Position numbers and translations under genes: made by a program. From SG8-40 sp963792855 (lineage in GTDB: Bacteria; Pseudomonadota; Gammaproteobacteria; Burkholderiales; Eutrophovitaceae), in the NCBI GenBank assembly GCA_963792855.1, contig CAWBXZ010000006.1, positions 424,629-488,628 on the forward strand: DNA of 64,000 bases, read 5' to 3'. The notes under the pieces are model-generated. The model did not search any database. It saw only the letters and a list, made by a program, of their open reading frames with translations, and was not told the origin of the DNA. How positions within the stretch are numbered: position 1 is the stretch's first letter; every line of letters starts with the position of its first letter. Below are positions 36,260-43,687 of the stretch, one piece after another.

Positions 36260-36804
36260 GCGGCGACTTCACCGAAACAAAAAAGAGCTCGAAACTCGCC
36301 TATTCCGGCCGGCTGCTCCAGGTCCGTGAAGACGAGGTTGTCCTTCCTGACGGCAACGCAGCGCGGCGCGAATACATTGTCCATCCGGGTGCCGCCCTGA
36401 TCCTGCCGGTCTTCGACGATGCTCACGTATTGCTCGAGCGCCAGTTCCGGTATCCGGTTGGCGAGCACTGCTATGAGCTGCCGGCGGGAAAACTCGAGGC
36501 CAACGAATCATCCCTCGATACGGCCAAACGCGAACTGCTCGAAGAAACGGGCTATGTTGCACAGGAGTGGAGTACGGTCTGCACCATGCTGCCCTGTATT
36601 GGCTATTCCGACGAGCGCATCGAGTTTTTTATGGCGCGCAAACTCAGCTTCAAGGGCGCATCCCTGGATGAAGGTGAATTTCTCGAAACGCTGCGCTTGC
36701 CGGTGAGCGAGGCACTGCAGTGGGTGCGCGACGGACGGATACGCGACTCGAAAACGATGCTCGGTCTGCTGTGGCTTGACCGAATTTTGCACGCGGGCTG
36801 GTAA
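36256..36804 (+). CDS. NUDIX hydrolase, ADP-ribose pyrophosphatase type
   Basis: A 182-aa NUDIX enzyme. The NUDIX box GX5EX7REUXEEXGU is intact (GKLEANESSLDTAKRELLEETG). Upstream residues FRYPVGEHCYELPAG match the ADP-ribose pyrophosphatase (NudF/YffH-like) subgroup, so ADP-ribose or a related nucleotide sugar is the likely substrate. The ATG overlaps the nuoN TGA, and the gene closes the nuo operon in many betaproteobacteria. A housecleaning role near an NAD(H)-consuming complex is plausible but not shown. Confidence 0.88.
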   Translation: MSGDFTETKKSSKLAYSGRLLQVREDEVVLPDGNAARREYIVHPGAALILPVFDDAHVLLERQFRYPVGEHCYELPAGKLEANESSLDTAKRELLEETGYVAQEWSTVCTMLPCIGYSDERIEFFMARKLSFKGASLDEGEFLETLRLPVSEALQWVRDGRIRDSKTMLGLLWLDRILHAGW

Positions 36805-36833
36805 CGCCCGGTCACAGGCAGCGCCAGGCGCTG

Positions 36834-38837
36834 CTAGGTCTCGTTGATTCTTGCCGCCTGGCCGTCAAAGGTTATGTACGGTCGCGGGTGTCCCATGAAA
36901 TGTCCTTGCGCGTAATCAATGCCGAGCAACTGCAACTCCGCGAGCACGTCGGGTGATTCGACGCGCTCGGCGATCACTTCCTTGTTGAGGCCTTTTGTGA
37001 TGTCGCAGAGCGCGCGGATAAACAGGCGGCTTGCCTCGTCGTTAGGCAGTTCCCGGCTAAGACTGCCGTCGACTTTCAGGTAATCGACGTCAAACTGCTT
37101 CAGGTAGTACATCGAAGTGAATCCGGTGCCGAAATTGTCGATCGCCGTCCCGCAGCCGGCCTGCCTCACGGTTTCGTACAGTGTTTTTGCTGCTTCGACG
37201 TTGGACATCGCCGCCGTTTCGGAGAGTTCGAACACCAGCCGGCCGAGGTTGGTCGAGGCGCCGGTCAGAAGCGCGCGAAAGCGCGCAAGCCAGTGCGGGT
37301 CGGCCACGCTGCTGCGTGACAGATTCACGAAATACCGGCTGTCGTCATCCCCGGATTCTTCCTGGCCAAGATGCTTGAGCACCTTTTCCGCAACGCGCAG
37401 ATCGATTTCAGGTGCCAGGCCAAGTGTTTCGGCGGCACCGATAAAGTGCCGCGACTCGATGACGTCGCCGTTTCCGACGACGATACGCGCCAGTAGCTCC
37501 CTGTGCCCGGCGCCGGGATCCGTCAAGCTGACGACGGGTTGCGAGTAAAGCTCCAGTCTGTCCTCGTCGAGTGCATCCCGCAGCTCCCGCTTCCAGTAGG
37601 CGCGCCGGTCCATGAGTCCGGCGCCGTCGCCGCCGGAACGCAAAACAACATAGCGGTCTCTGCCGGTTGCTTTCGCTTCGTTGACCGCGTGTTCTGCGTC
37701 GTCGAGCAGCGTTGCAATGTCCTCGCTGCGAGGCGGATACATTGCGACGCCGATCGACGCGCTAACCTGCAGTGGCGATTGCGAGCCGGAAATGCCCGGG
37801 TTGAACTGGCGCAAGGCATGCAGTATCTCTTCGGCGAGCGATTCCGCTTCCGCCTTCGACGCGTTCGGCATGTGTACCGCGAACTGATCTCCCCCACAGC
37901 GATAGACCCTGGCGTCCTGGTCCGCAACCACGCTGCGAAGAACGCCGCTCGCCGCGACCAGTAACTCATCGCCGGCGCGATGTCCGTAATCATCGTTGAT
38001 GCGTCTGAAGCGATCTATATCGATACGCAGCAAAGTGCCGTTGTCGCCACTCGCGAATGACTGCTCGAGAGTGCGCAGCAAGCAGACCTGATTGGGCAGG
38101 TCGGTCAGGGTGTCGTGCATTGCGCGATGTTCGGTTTGCAGCGCCAGGCGTTGCTGTTCGGTTACGTTGCGCGCCGTTCCGCGCAAACCGATAATTCGCC
38201 CCTTGTCGTACCAGACGCGGGCATTGATTCCTACCCAGCGGTCGCTGCCGTCGGCGGCAATCAGGTGGGTCAGGTAATCCCTGACCTCGCCGTGTTTCCG
38301 CAAGGTCGACAGAAAACGCCTGTTTGAAACGTGCGACGGCCGGGATTCGAAATCGAAGAAACACCTTCCAATCAGGCTGGAGGGTTCGAGTCCGAAGATG
38401 TCGACAGTGCCGTTATTCAGATAGGTAAAGCGGCCGACCGCATCGGTTGTCCAGATCAGATCATGGGATGTTTCAACCAGATCCCGATAGCGGGATTCGC
38501 TCTCGACGAGCAACTGGATGATGCGGCGCTTTTCCTTGATGTCCTGGCGTGCCCGGTCGAGTTCGTCGTTTGTTTCGTCCTGCGACTGAAGCGCAACGCT
38601 GCTGACGCTGCCCGCCAGACCATCGATGATTTCACGCGCATAGCGCCGGTGACCGCCGTCCGTGCGCCGGGCGACCAGAACGCCTTGCGTGTCCCACCTG
38701 CGCAATTTTTGCTCGGCGATGCCGAGCTTTGCCGCCGCTTCCTGGATGGTGTATTCGGGAGGTTCGAGCATGGCGCCATTGCGGCCAGTGCGCCTGCGTT
38801 GAAGTTTCGAAGACGGATCGTCCGGTAAAGAACTCAT
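36834..38837 (-). CDS. MerR-type HTH - PAS - GGDEF - EAL protein, candidate DSF receptor and regulator
   Basis: A 667-aa multidomain protein. With the start at ATG 38837: residues 27-75 form a MerR-like helix-turn-helix (YTIQEAAAKLGIAEQKLRRW, then RRTDGGHRRY); 112-230 a PAS domain (YRDLVETSHDLIWTTDAVGR); 234-402 a GGDEF domain whose signature is GGDQF; from 420 an EAL domain with ExLxR as ELLAR. In the EAL domain, FVNLS, FELSET, YLKVD, AERVE and YAQGH keep key residues. The metal-binding DDFGTG motif reads DNFGTG (Asn568), so phosphodiesterase activity may be weak or lost. Its ATG overlaps the rpfF stop (TGATG), hence coupled translation. Burkholderia RpfR has PAS-GGDEF-EAL and binds a DSF signal; here an HTH replaces its N-terminal RpfF-interaction domain. 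A DNA-binding, signal-sensing role is inferred. Confidence 0.85.
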   Translation of the reverse strand: MSSLPDDPSSKLQRRRTGRNGAMLEPPEYTIQEAAAKLGIAEQKLRRWDTQGVLVARRTDGGHRRYAREIIDGLAGSVSSVALQSQDETNDELDRARQDIKEKRRIIQLLVESESRYRDLVETSHDLIWTTDAVGRFTYLNNGTVDIFGLEPSSLIGRCFFDFESRPSHVSNRRFLSTLRKHGEVRDYLTHLIAADGSDRWVGINARVWYDKGRIIGLRGTARNVTEQQRLALQTEHRAMHDTLTDLPNQVCLLRTLEQSFASGDNGTLLRIDIDRFRRINDDYGHRAGDELLVAASGVLRSVVADQDARVYRCGGDQFAVHMPNASKAEAESLAEEILHALRQFNPGISGSQSPLQVSASIGVAMYPPRSEDIATLLDDAEHAVNEAKATGRDRYVVLRSGGDGAGLMDRRAYWKRELRDALDEDRLELYSQPVVSLTDPGAGHRELLARIVVGNGDVIESRHFIGAAETLGLAPEIDLRVAEKVLKHLGQEESGDDDSRYFVNLSRSSVADPHWLARFRALLTGASTNLGRLVFELSETAAMSNVEAAKTLYETVRQAGCGTAIDNFGTGFTSMYYLKQFDVDYLKVDGSLSRELPNDEASRLFIRALCDITKGLNKEVIAERVESPDVLAELQLLGIDYAQGHFMGHPRPYITFDGQAARINET

Positions 38838-39808
38838 CAGTGCAGATTCCGGCTCGCGTGCATATTGTTCTGTCGTGACACCAGTCTTTGCATCAGCTTG
38901 AGGTCCCGGGCGGTCAGGCATAACGCTGTTTCCGCCCACACCTTGACGACACGGCTCAATTCCTCGTACTCGAGGCGGTGGACTGCGCGTCTGGCGGCAG
39001 CCAGGCCAGCCAGTCCACCCCGGCTGTGGCGCCGTGCGCCAATATAGTGGGCAACTGCGGCCTCGCCGTCCCCGTCAGGCGCGACAACATCGACCACGCC
39101 GAGGTCGAGCATATCATCGGCCGAGTAGATCTTGCCACTCGCTATCAGCCGTTCGGTCTCGCGGTAGCCGATCTTGCGCTCAAGAAACGAGTATGCGCCC
39201 ATTCCAGGGAACAGATTGAACAGTATCTCCGGGAAACCGAAACGAGCGCTTTTCTCGGCGATCAGCACATCGCTGGACAACGCGGCTTCGAAACCGCCGC
39301 CAAGGCACTCGCCCTGAATGAGCGAAATGGTCGTGATCGGCAAGCCATGCGACAGATAGTTTTGATACAACACCTTTATGCAGGCATGACCGTAACAGAG
39401 AAGCCCTTCGCCGTCCTGCGATGCGACCAGTTGCGCGAACAGATCGAGATCGCCGCCGAGATTGAACACGCCTTTGACACCGGATGCGAGAACGGCGTAG
39501 CCAAACGGCAGCGGACCGGCATCGCACTCGATCAGCCCTTCACTCCGGCTGGCCTCGGCCTGAGCGAGGAAATGGCAATAGCGCGACAGGTCTTTTAGCA
39601 AAGCGGGGTTGAAATTGGGCCTGGGCACCGGCTTCCAGCGCAGCCACATCGCTCGCAGCTTCGGGTCGTGCGTGGCGGAAAGCTGGTCCGAGAAAAAAAA
39701 CTCGGCGGGCCGCTCGGTCCGGGCCATTCTGAGTGTTGGCGGTGCTTTCTCGGCTGGCGACGCAGAAGGTTGCAGATGCAGCACCGGTTGCGGGATATCC
39801 ATGTCCAT
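38837..39808 (-). CDS. rpfF: RpfF-type DSF synthase (crotonase family)
   Basis: A 323-aa crotonase-fold protein. RpfF enzymes dehydrate 3-hydroxyacyl-ACP and hydrolyse the thioester to release cis-2-unsaturated fatty acid signals (DSF, BDSF). The diagnostic block GECLGGGFEAALSSDVLIAE followed by FGFPEILFNLFPGMGAYSF places Glu174 and Glu194 twenty residues apart, as the catalytic pair of Xanthomonas RpfF (Glu141, Glu161). FNLGGDLDLF is also typical. AAGGA precedes the ATG at 39808. The HTH-PAS-GGDEF-EAL gene follows with overlapping stop and start, and an Aas-type synthetase diverges from it. Another crotonase reaction is possible, but GMGAYSF is rarely seen outside RpfF. Confidence 0.87.
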   Translation of the reverse strand: MDMDIPQPVLHLQPSASPAEKAPPTLRMARTERPAEFFFSDQLSATHDPKLRAMWLRWKPVPRPNFNPALLKDLSRYCHFLAQAEASRSEGLIECDAGPLPFGYAVLASGVKGVFNLGGDLDLFAQLVASQDGEGLLCYGHACIKVLYQNYLSHGLPITTISLIQGECLGGGFEAALSSDVLIAEKSARFGFPEILFNLFPGMGAYSFLERKIGYRETERLIASGKIYSADDMLDLGVVDVVAPDGDGEAAVAHYIGARRHSRGGLAGLAAARRAVHRLEYEELSRVVKVWAETALCLTARDLKLMQRLVSRQNNMHASRNLH

Positions 39809-40145
39809 ACCGCTGTTCCTTTACAAACAATGACCTGAAGGCCGACGCTGCCAGCGCTTCAGGACTAAGCCGGAAGAATTTCCAGTTTACGACAGATTTT
39901 TTTAAGATTGCAAATATAAGAGATTGATAGGTTTATTATTTTTCTTTTCATTCATTAGGTTTCGTTAATTTGTTACTGTATGACGACACCTGCGAGGTGC
40001 CGGAGAAAGTCGATTCGGGACCAGGGCTGTCAGCTTGGCGAGCGTTTGCGCCATGTTGGCTGCGGAACGGGTGCGATTGACCCGGCGCACCTGGCGCGAG
40101 GACAATCTCCGGGTCCGCCCCTTTGGGCTTCCATCACAGGTTTCC
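39809..40145. promoter_or_regulatory. Divergent spacer between rpfF and the Aas-like gene, AT-rich core
   Basis: 337 bp without a convincing gene. Bases about 39888-39985 are strikingly A/T-rich against the GC-rich surroundings, including GATTTTTTTAAGATTGC and GGTTTATTATTTTTC. AGATTG occurs twice, 16 bp apart. It is the obvious place for divergent promoters and for an operator of the HTH protein. The remaining GC-rich part (39986-40145) is the Aas-gene side. No single promoter can be fixed with confidence. Confidence 0.5.
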
Positions 40146-42374
40146 ATGCGGTCTGTGCTCCGGTCGGTGTTCGGTTGGCTCTATCGCGTTCGCATCATCG
40201 GCGACCTTGCGCCGTTCGAGCGCGAGCGGCGCGTTCTGGTCGTAGCCAATTGCCCATCTCGGATTGCCGCCTTGTTGCTCGCGCTGCATCTGCCGCGCTG
40301 TCCGTTGGCCGTTCTGCCGCCTGGCCAGCCCCGCGGATTTGCCGAACGCCTTCTGTTGCGCTTCGTCGATCATGTCGTATCAGACATGAACCACCCATTG
40401 CTCGCCAGGTACCTGTTGCAACAGGTTCGAGCGGGACGACCTTTGGTGTTGTTTCCCGAGGGGCGCGTCAACGACGGGCTGAGCGTTGGCAAGATTTATC
40501 CGGCTGCGGCATTGATCGCAGCCCAAAGCGGTGCTGCGGTCGTGCCGGTCGGGATTCCCGTATCGTTGCGGCGTCTGCCGTGGCCCGGGAACCGGCATGT
40601 CATATCCGGCGTGACGCTGCGCGTGTTCGCGTCGACCTGTATCGACGGGGGTAATGGCAGCGCGCGAAAACGCCGCGCGCGTGCCACCCGCCGGCTGACC
40701 GAAGTCATGCAGGAGGCGATTGTTGCGGCTTTTGTTCGCAAGCCGGTTTTCGAAACCTTTCTCGATGCCATGGACGTGCACGGCCGGTCGCGCCCGATCC
40801 TCGAGGATCAGGACCGTCAGCCAAGAAGCTACGGGCAAATTCTCAAGGGCAGCCTGGCGATTTCGCGCTGGATCCGTCGCCACACGGTGCGGGGGGAGAA
40901 CGTGGGTGTCTTGCTGCCCAATGTGATCGCTTCGGTGGGTACGGTGCTCGGTCTGTGGGCTTCAGCCAGAGTGCCGGCAATTTTCAATTTCACTGCCGGT
41001 GCGGCCGGTGTGAACAGTGCGGCGACGGCCGCGACGGTGCGTACCGTAATCACCTCCAGAAAGTTCATTTCGCAAGCGCAGCTCGAGCCGGTGCTGGAGG
41101 TTCTGAGCGGTTGTCGCGTCCTGTTTCTGGAGGACTTGCGCAGCCAGCTCGGATTGTTCGACAAACTGTGGTTGATGGCGTTTGCATGCCGGTTTCCGCG
41201 GTTGGCTATTGTGAGGCCGGCGATATCGGATCCGGCGGTCGTATTGTTCACGTCCGGGTCCGAGGATCGCCCCAAGGGCGTCGTCCTGTCGCATAACGCC
41301 GTACTGTCCAATGTCGCCCAGATCAGCGCCGTGTTCGATTTCTCACCGCGCGACAGGATTTTCAATCCATTGCCGATTTACCATGCCTACAGTTTCAGCG
41401 CCGGTCTGGTGCTGTCGCTGGTAACCGGAACGCCAATGTTCCTGTACATCTCGCCGTTGAAATATCGCGTTATTCCGGAACTCGTCTACCGCAGCGAGTG
41501 CACGGTGTTGTTCGGGACCAGCACGTTTCTTTCGTATTACGAACAGAATGCCGTGGCGACGGATTTCCGGTCGCTCAGATGCGTGATCTCTGGCGGTGAG
41601 CGCTTGTCCGACAGCGTGACGAAAGCGTGGCAGACAAGGTTCGGACTGCGCATTTACGAAGGTTACGGCACGACCGAGGCCGGGCCGGTGATCAGCCTGT
41701 CAACCTACGAGAATTTTCGCCCCGGCAGTGTCGGCCGCTTCATGCCGCGGCTGGAGACGGCGATCCGGCCCGTGGAAGGCGTTGAACGCGGTGGTGTGCT
41801 GCATATCAAAGGCCCCAATCTCATGCTCGGATACTACCGCCATCAGCGTCCGGGCGTGATCGAACCGCCGCGTTCTTCGGTCGGGGCGGGATGGTATGAC
41901 ACCGGGGATATCGTCGACGTGGACGACAGCGGCATGGTGACCATCGTCGGGCGCGTGCGCCGGTTCGCGAAGATTGCAGGAGAGATGGTGTCGCTCGACG
42001 CGGTGGAGCAGGTTGCGCGCATGGCTTCAGGGCGTCACCAGCACGCGGCCGTCGCGCTGCTGCGGAAAGACGGTGCGGAAACGACGGTGTTGTTTACCAC
42101 CGACGACAACCTGACGCGCTCGCGTTTGCTTGCCGCCGCGCGATCGGCCGGCGCCCACGAACTCGCGGTTGCGCGCAAGTTGGTGAAGATTGCGCAACTG
42201 CCGTTGCTCTCCACCGGAAAGACCGACTACGTTGCACTGAATGCGCTGATTCGCGACGACACCTATGGCAGGCTCATCGCGGCGGCCGCCGGCCTTTCTT
42301 CGTCAGCGCCGGGCACACCGGACAGCAAGGAAGATCGGGAAAATCCGGCTTCCTTCCCGCGCGCCAATCGATGA
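40146..42374 (+). CDS. Aas-type acyltransferase / acyl-ACP synthetase with degenerate acyltransferase motif
   Basis: A 742-aa protein resembling E. coli Aas, which activates fatty acids to acyl-ACP and reacylates lysophospholipid. Residues 1-210 are the PlsC-like part (FGWLYRVRIIG, LVLFPEGRVNDG, GAAVVPVGIP); residues 240-720 are the AMP-forming synthetase (LFTSGSEDRPKGVVLSH, VLFGTSTFLSYYEQ, YEGYGTTEAGPVISL, GWYDTGDIVDVDDSGMV, RRFAKIAGEMVSLDAVEQ, Lys in LPLLSTGKTDY). Where Aas has NHVSFID with the HX4D motif, this protein has NCPSRIA (Cys36, Ala41), so acyl transfer is probably lost. It diverges from rpfF; free fatty acid made by RpfF would be a natural substrate, making it a functional counterpart of RpfB. 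I start at ATG 40146, matching the Aas N-terminus. Confidence 0.86.
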   Translation: MRSVLRSVFGWLYRVRIIGDLAPFERERRVLVVANCPSRIAALLLALHLPRCPLAVLPPGQPRGFAERLLLRFVDHVVSDMNHPLLARYLLQQVRAGRPLVLFPEGRVNDGLSVGKIYPAAALIAAQSGAAVVPVGIPVSLRRLPWPGNRHVISGVTLRVFASTCIDGGNGSARKRRARATRRLTEVMQEAIVAAFVRKPVFETFLDAMDVHGRSRPILEDQDRQPRSYGQILKGSLAISRWIRRHTVRGENVGVLLPNVIASVGTVLGLWASARVPAIFNFTAGAAGVNSAATAATVRTVITSRKFISQAQLEPVLEVLSGCRVLFLEDLRSQLGLFDKLWLMAFACRFPRLAIVRPAISDPAVVLFTSGSEDRPKGVVLSHNAVLSNVAQISAVFDFSPRDRIFNPLPIYHAYSFSAGLVLSLVTGTPMFLYISPLKYRVIPELVYRSECTVLFGTSTFLSYYEQNAVATDFRSLRCVISGGERLSDSVTKAWQTRFGLRIYEGYGTTEAGPVISLSTYENFRPGSVGRFMPRLETAIRPVEGVERGGVLHIKGPNLMLGYYRHQRPGVIEPPRSSVGAGWYDTGDIVDVDDSGMVTIVGRVRRFAKIAGEMVSLDAVEQVARMASGRHQHAAVALLRKDGAETTVLFTTDDNLTRSRLLAAARSAGAHELAVARKLVKIAQLPLLSTGKTDYVALNALIRDDTYGRLIAAAAGLSSSAPGTPDSKEDRENPASFPRANR

Positions 42375-42399
42375 CGGGCGGGAAGACGCTGATTATTGG

Positions 42400-43494
42400 C
42401 TAGCCGTCGTAGGCAATCCGGTACACGACACCGGCGTGATCGTCCGAAACCAGCAAAGCGCCGTCAGGCATGACCAGGATATCAACCGGCCGGCCCCAGG
42501 CGTTCTCGTTTTCCACCCAGCCTTCGACGAAAGGCTCGTACTCGCTTACCTTCCCGTCCGCGACCGCGACACTGACGATTCGGTAACCATTTTTCTTCGA
42601 CCGGTTCCACGAGCCATGCTGGGCGATGAACATCCGGTTTCGGTACTGCTGCGGAAACATTTCGCCCGTATAGAACCGCAGGCCATTGGGCGCCACATGA
42701 CCGCCTTGTTTCAACGCCGGCGGTGTGAACTCTTCGCATTTTCGCCCACCGCCATACTCGGGATCCGGAGTGTCTCCCTGATGGCAATAGGGATAGCCGA
42801 AATGTAAATTTGCCGCCGGTGCGTGATTCAATTCGTCCGATGGCATGTCGTCGCCCATCCAGTCGCGCCCGTGATCGTTGAACCAGAGGGTATTTGTCTG
42901 CGGATGCCAGTCAAAGCCCACCGTGTTGCGGATGCCGCGCGCAAAAGTTTCCAGGTTCTTGCCGTCGGCATCCATGCGCATGATGACGGCGTAGCGGTCC
43001 GGATCGGGTTCGCAGATATTGCACGGGGCGCCAACCGGCACGTAAAGCTTGTCATCGGGGCCGAAAGCGATAAATTTCCAGCCGTGATGCCGGTCGTTGG
43101 GGAACGTGTCATTGACGACGACCGGCTCCGGGGGCTTCTTCAGATTCTCCTCGATTGCGTCGAAGCGGATCACGCGGCTGACCTCGGCGACGTACAGCGC
43201 ACCATTTCGGAACGCGATACCATTTGGAGCGTTCAGGTTCCTGGCAATCGTGTACACGTCGTCGGACCTTCCGTCCTGATCGGTATCGACCAGCGCATAG
43301 ACCGTTCCCCGCGCGCGTGTGCTGACGAATACGGTGCCCTTGTCCCCCAGTGCCAGCGATCGTGCATCCGGCACGTCACTGGCGAATACGCCTATGGAAA
43401 AGCCGGCCGGGAGCCGCAGCTTGTCCAGTTCCGGGGCGGCAGATGCCGTCGCGGTTACCCAGAACAGTACGATTGCCAAGAAAAGTTGCCGCAT
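42400..43494 (-). CDS. Exported PQQ-type sugar/sorbosone dehydrogenase-like beta-propeller
   Basis: A 364-aa periplasmic protein with a signal peptide (MRQLFLAIVLFWVTATASA) and a propeller of the soluble glucose/sorbosone dehydrogenase type. Marks are RLPAGFSIGVFASDVPDAR, NAPNGIAFRNGALYVAE, a conserved HHGWKFIAFGPDDKLYV, FARGIRNTVGFDWHPQT, HAPNGLRFYTG-like AGHVAPNGLRFY, and HGSWNRSKKNGY. A C-x2-C (APCNICEPD) lies mid-protein. The family uses PQQ to oxidise sugars, but many members have unknown substrates and no PQQ genes are in the window. AGGAGG precedes the ATG at 43494. Confidence 0.82.
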   Translation of the reverse strand: MRQLFLAIVLFWVTATASAAPELDKLRLPAGFSIGVFASDVPDARSLALGDKGTVFVSTRARGTVYALVDTDQDGRSDDVYTIARNLNAPNGIAFRNGALYVAEVSRVIRFDAIEENLKKPPEPVVVNDTFPNDRHHGWKFIAFGPDDKLYVPVGAPCNICEPDPDRYAVIMRMDADGKNLETFARGIRNTVGFDWHPQTNTLWFNDHGRDWMGDDMPSDELNHAPAANLHFGYPYCHQGDTPDPEYGGGRKCEEFTPPALKQGGHVAPNGLRFYTGEMFPQQYRNRMFIAQHGSWNRSKKNGYRIVSVAVADGKVSEYEPFVEGWVENENAWGRPVDILVMPDGALLVSDDHAGVVYRIAYDG

Positions 43495-43610
43495 CAAGCC
43501 CCTCCTGTTTGCCAAACCCATTATCGACGCCAACCCGGCCCACGAGAAGGCCGGTGGGCTTCGAAGCAGCAGGAAAGACTGCCATCAAGCAAACAAGGTT
43601 CCCGAGGGGT

Positions 43611-43638
43611 CTTGAAATCGCACCGCCCGGCCCCATCT
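43611..43638 (+). promoter_or_regulatory. htpG: Sigma32 (RpoH) heat-shock promoter of htpG
   Basis: CTTGAAA (43611-43617), 13 bases, CCCCATCT (43631-43638): a near-perfect RpoH promoter 49 bases before the htpG ATG. It supports heat-shock control of htpG and has the same layout as the grpE promoter. Confidence 0.88.
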
Positions 43639-43687
43639 GCGGCAGCACCGTTCCGGCAAACCAACATTGAGGGAGAATCGGCCCGTC

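Noticed and set aside
36816..36836. Short inverted repeat CAGCGC/GCGCTG as terminator between the NUDIX and GGDEF-EAL genes
   Set aside because: Six-base stem without T run; too weak to call.
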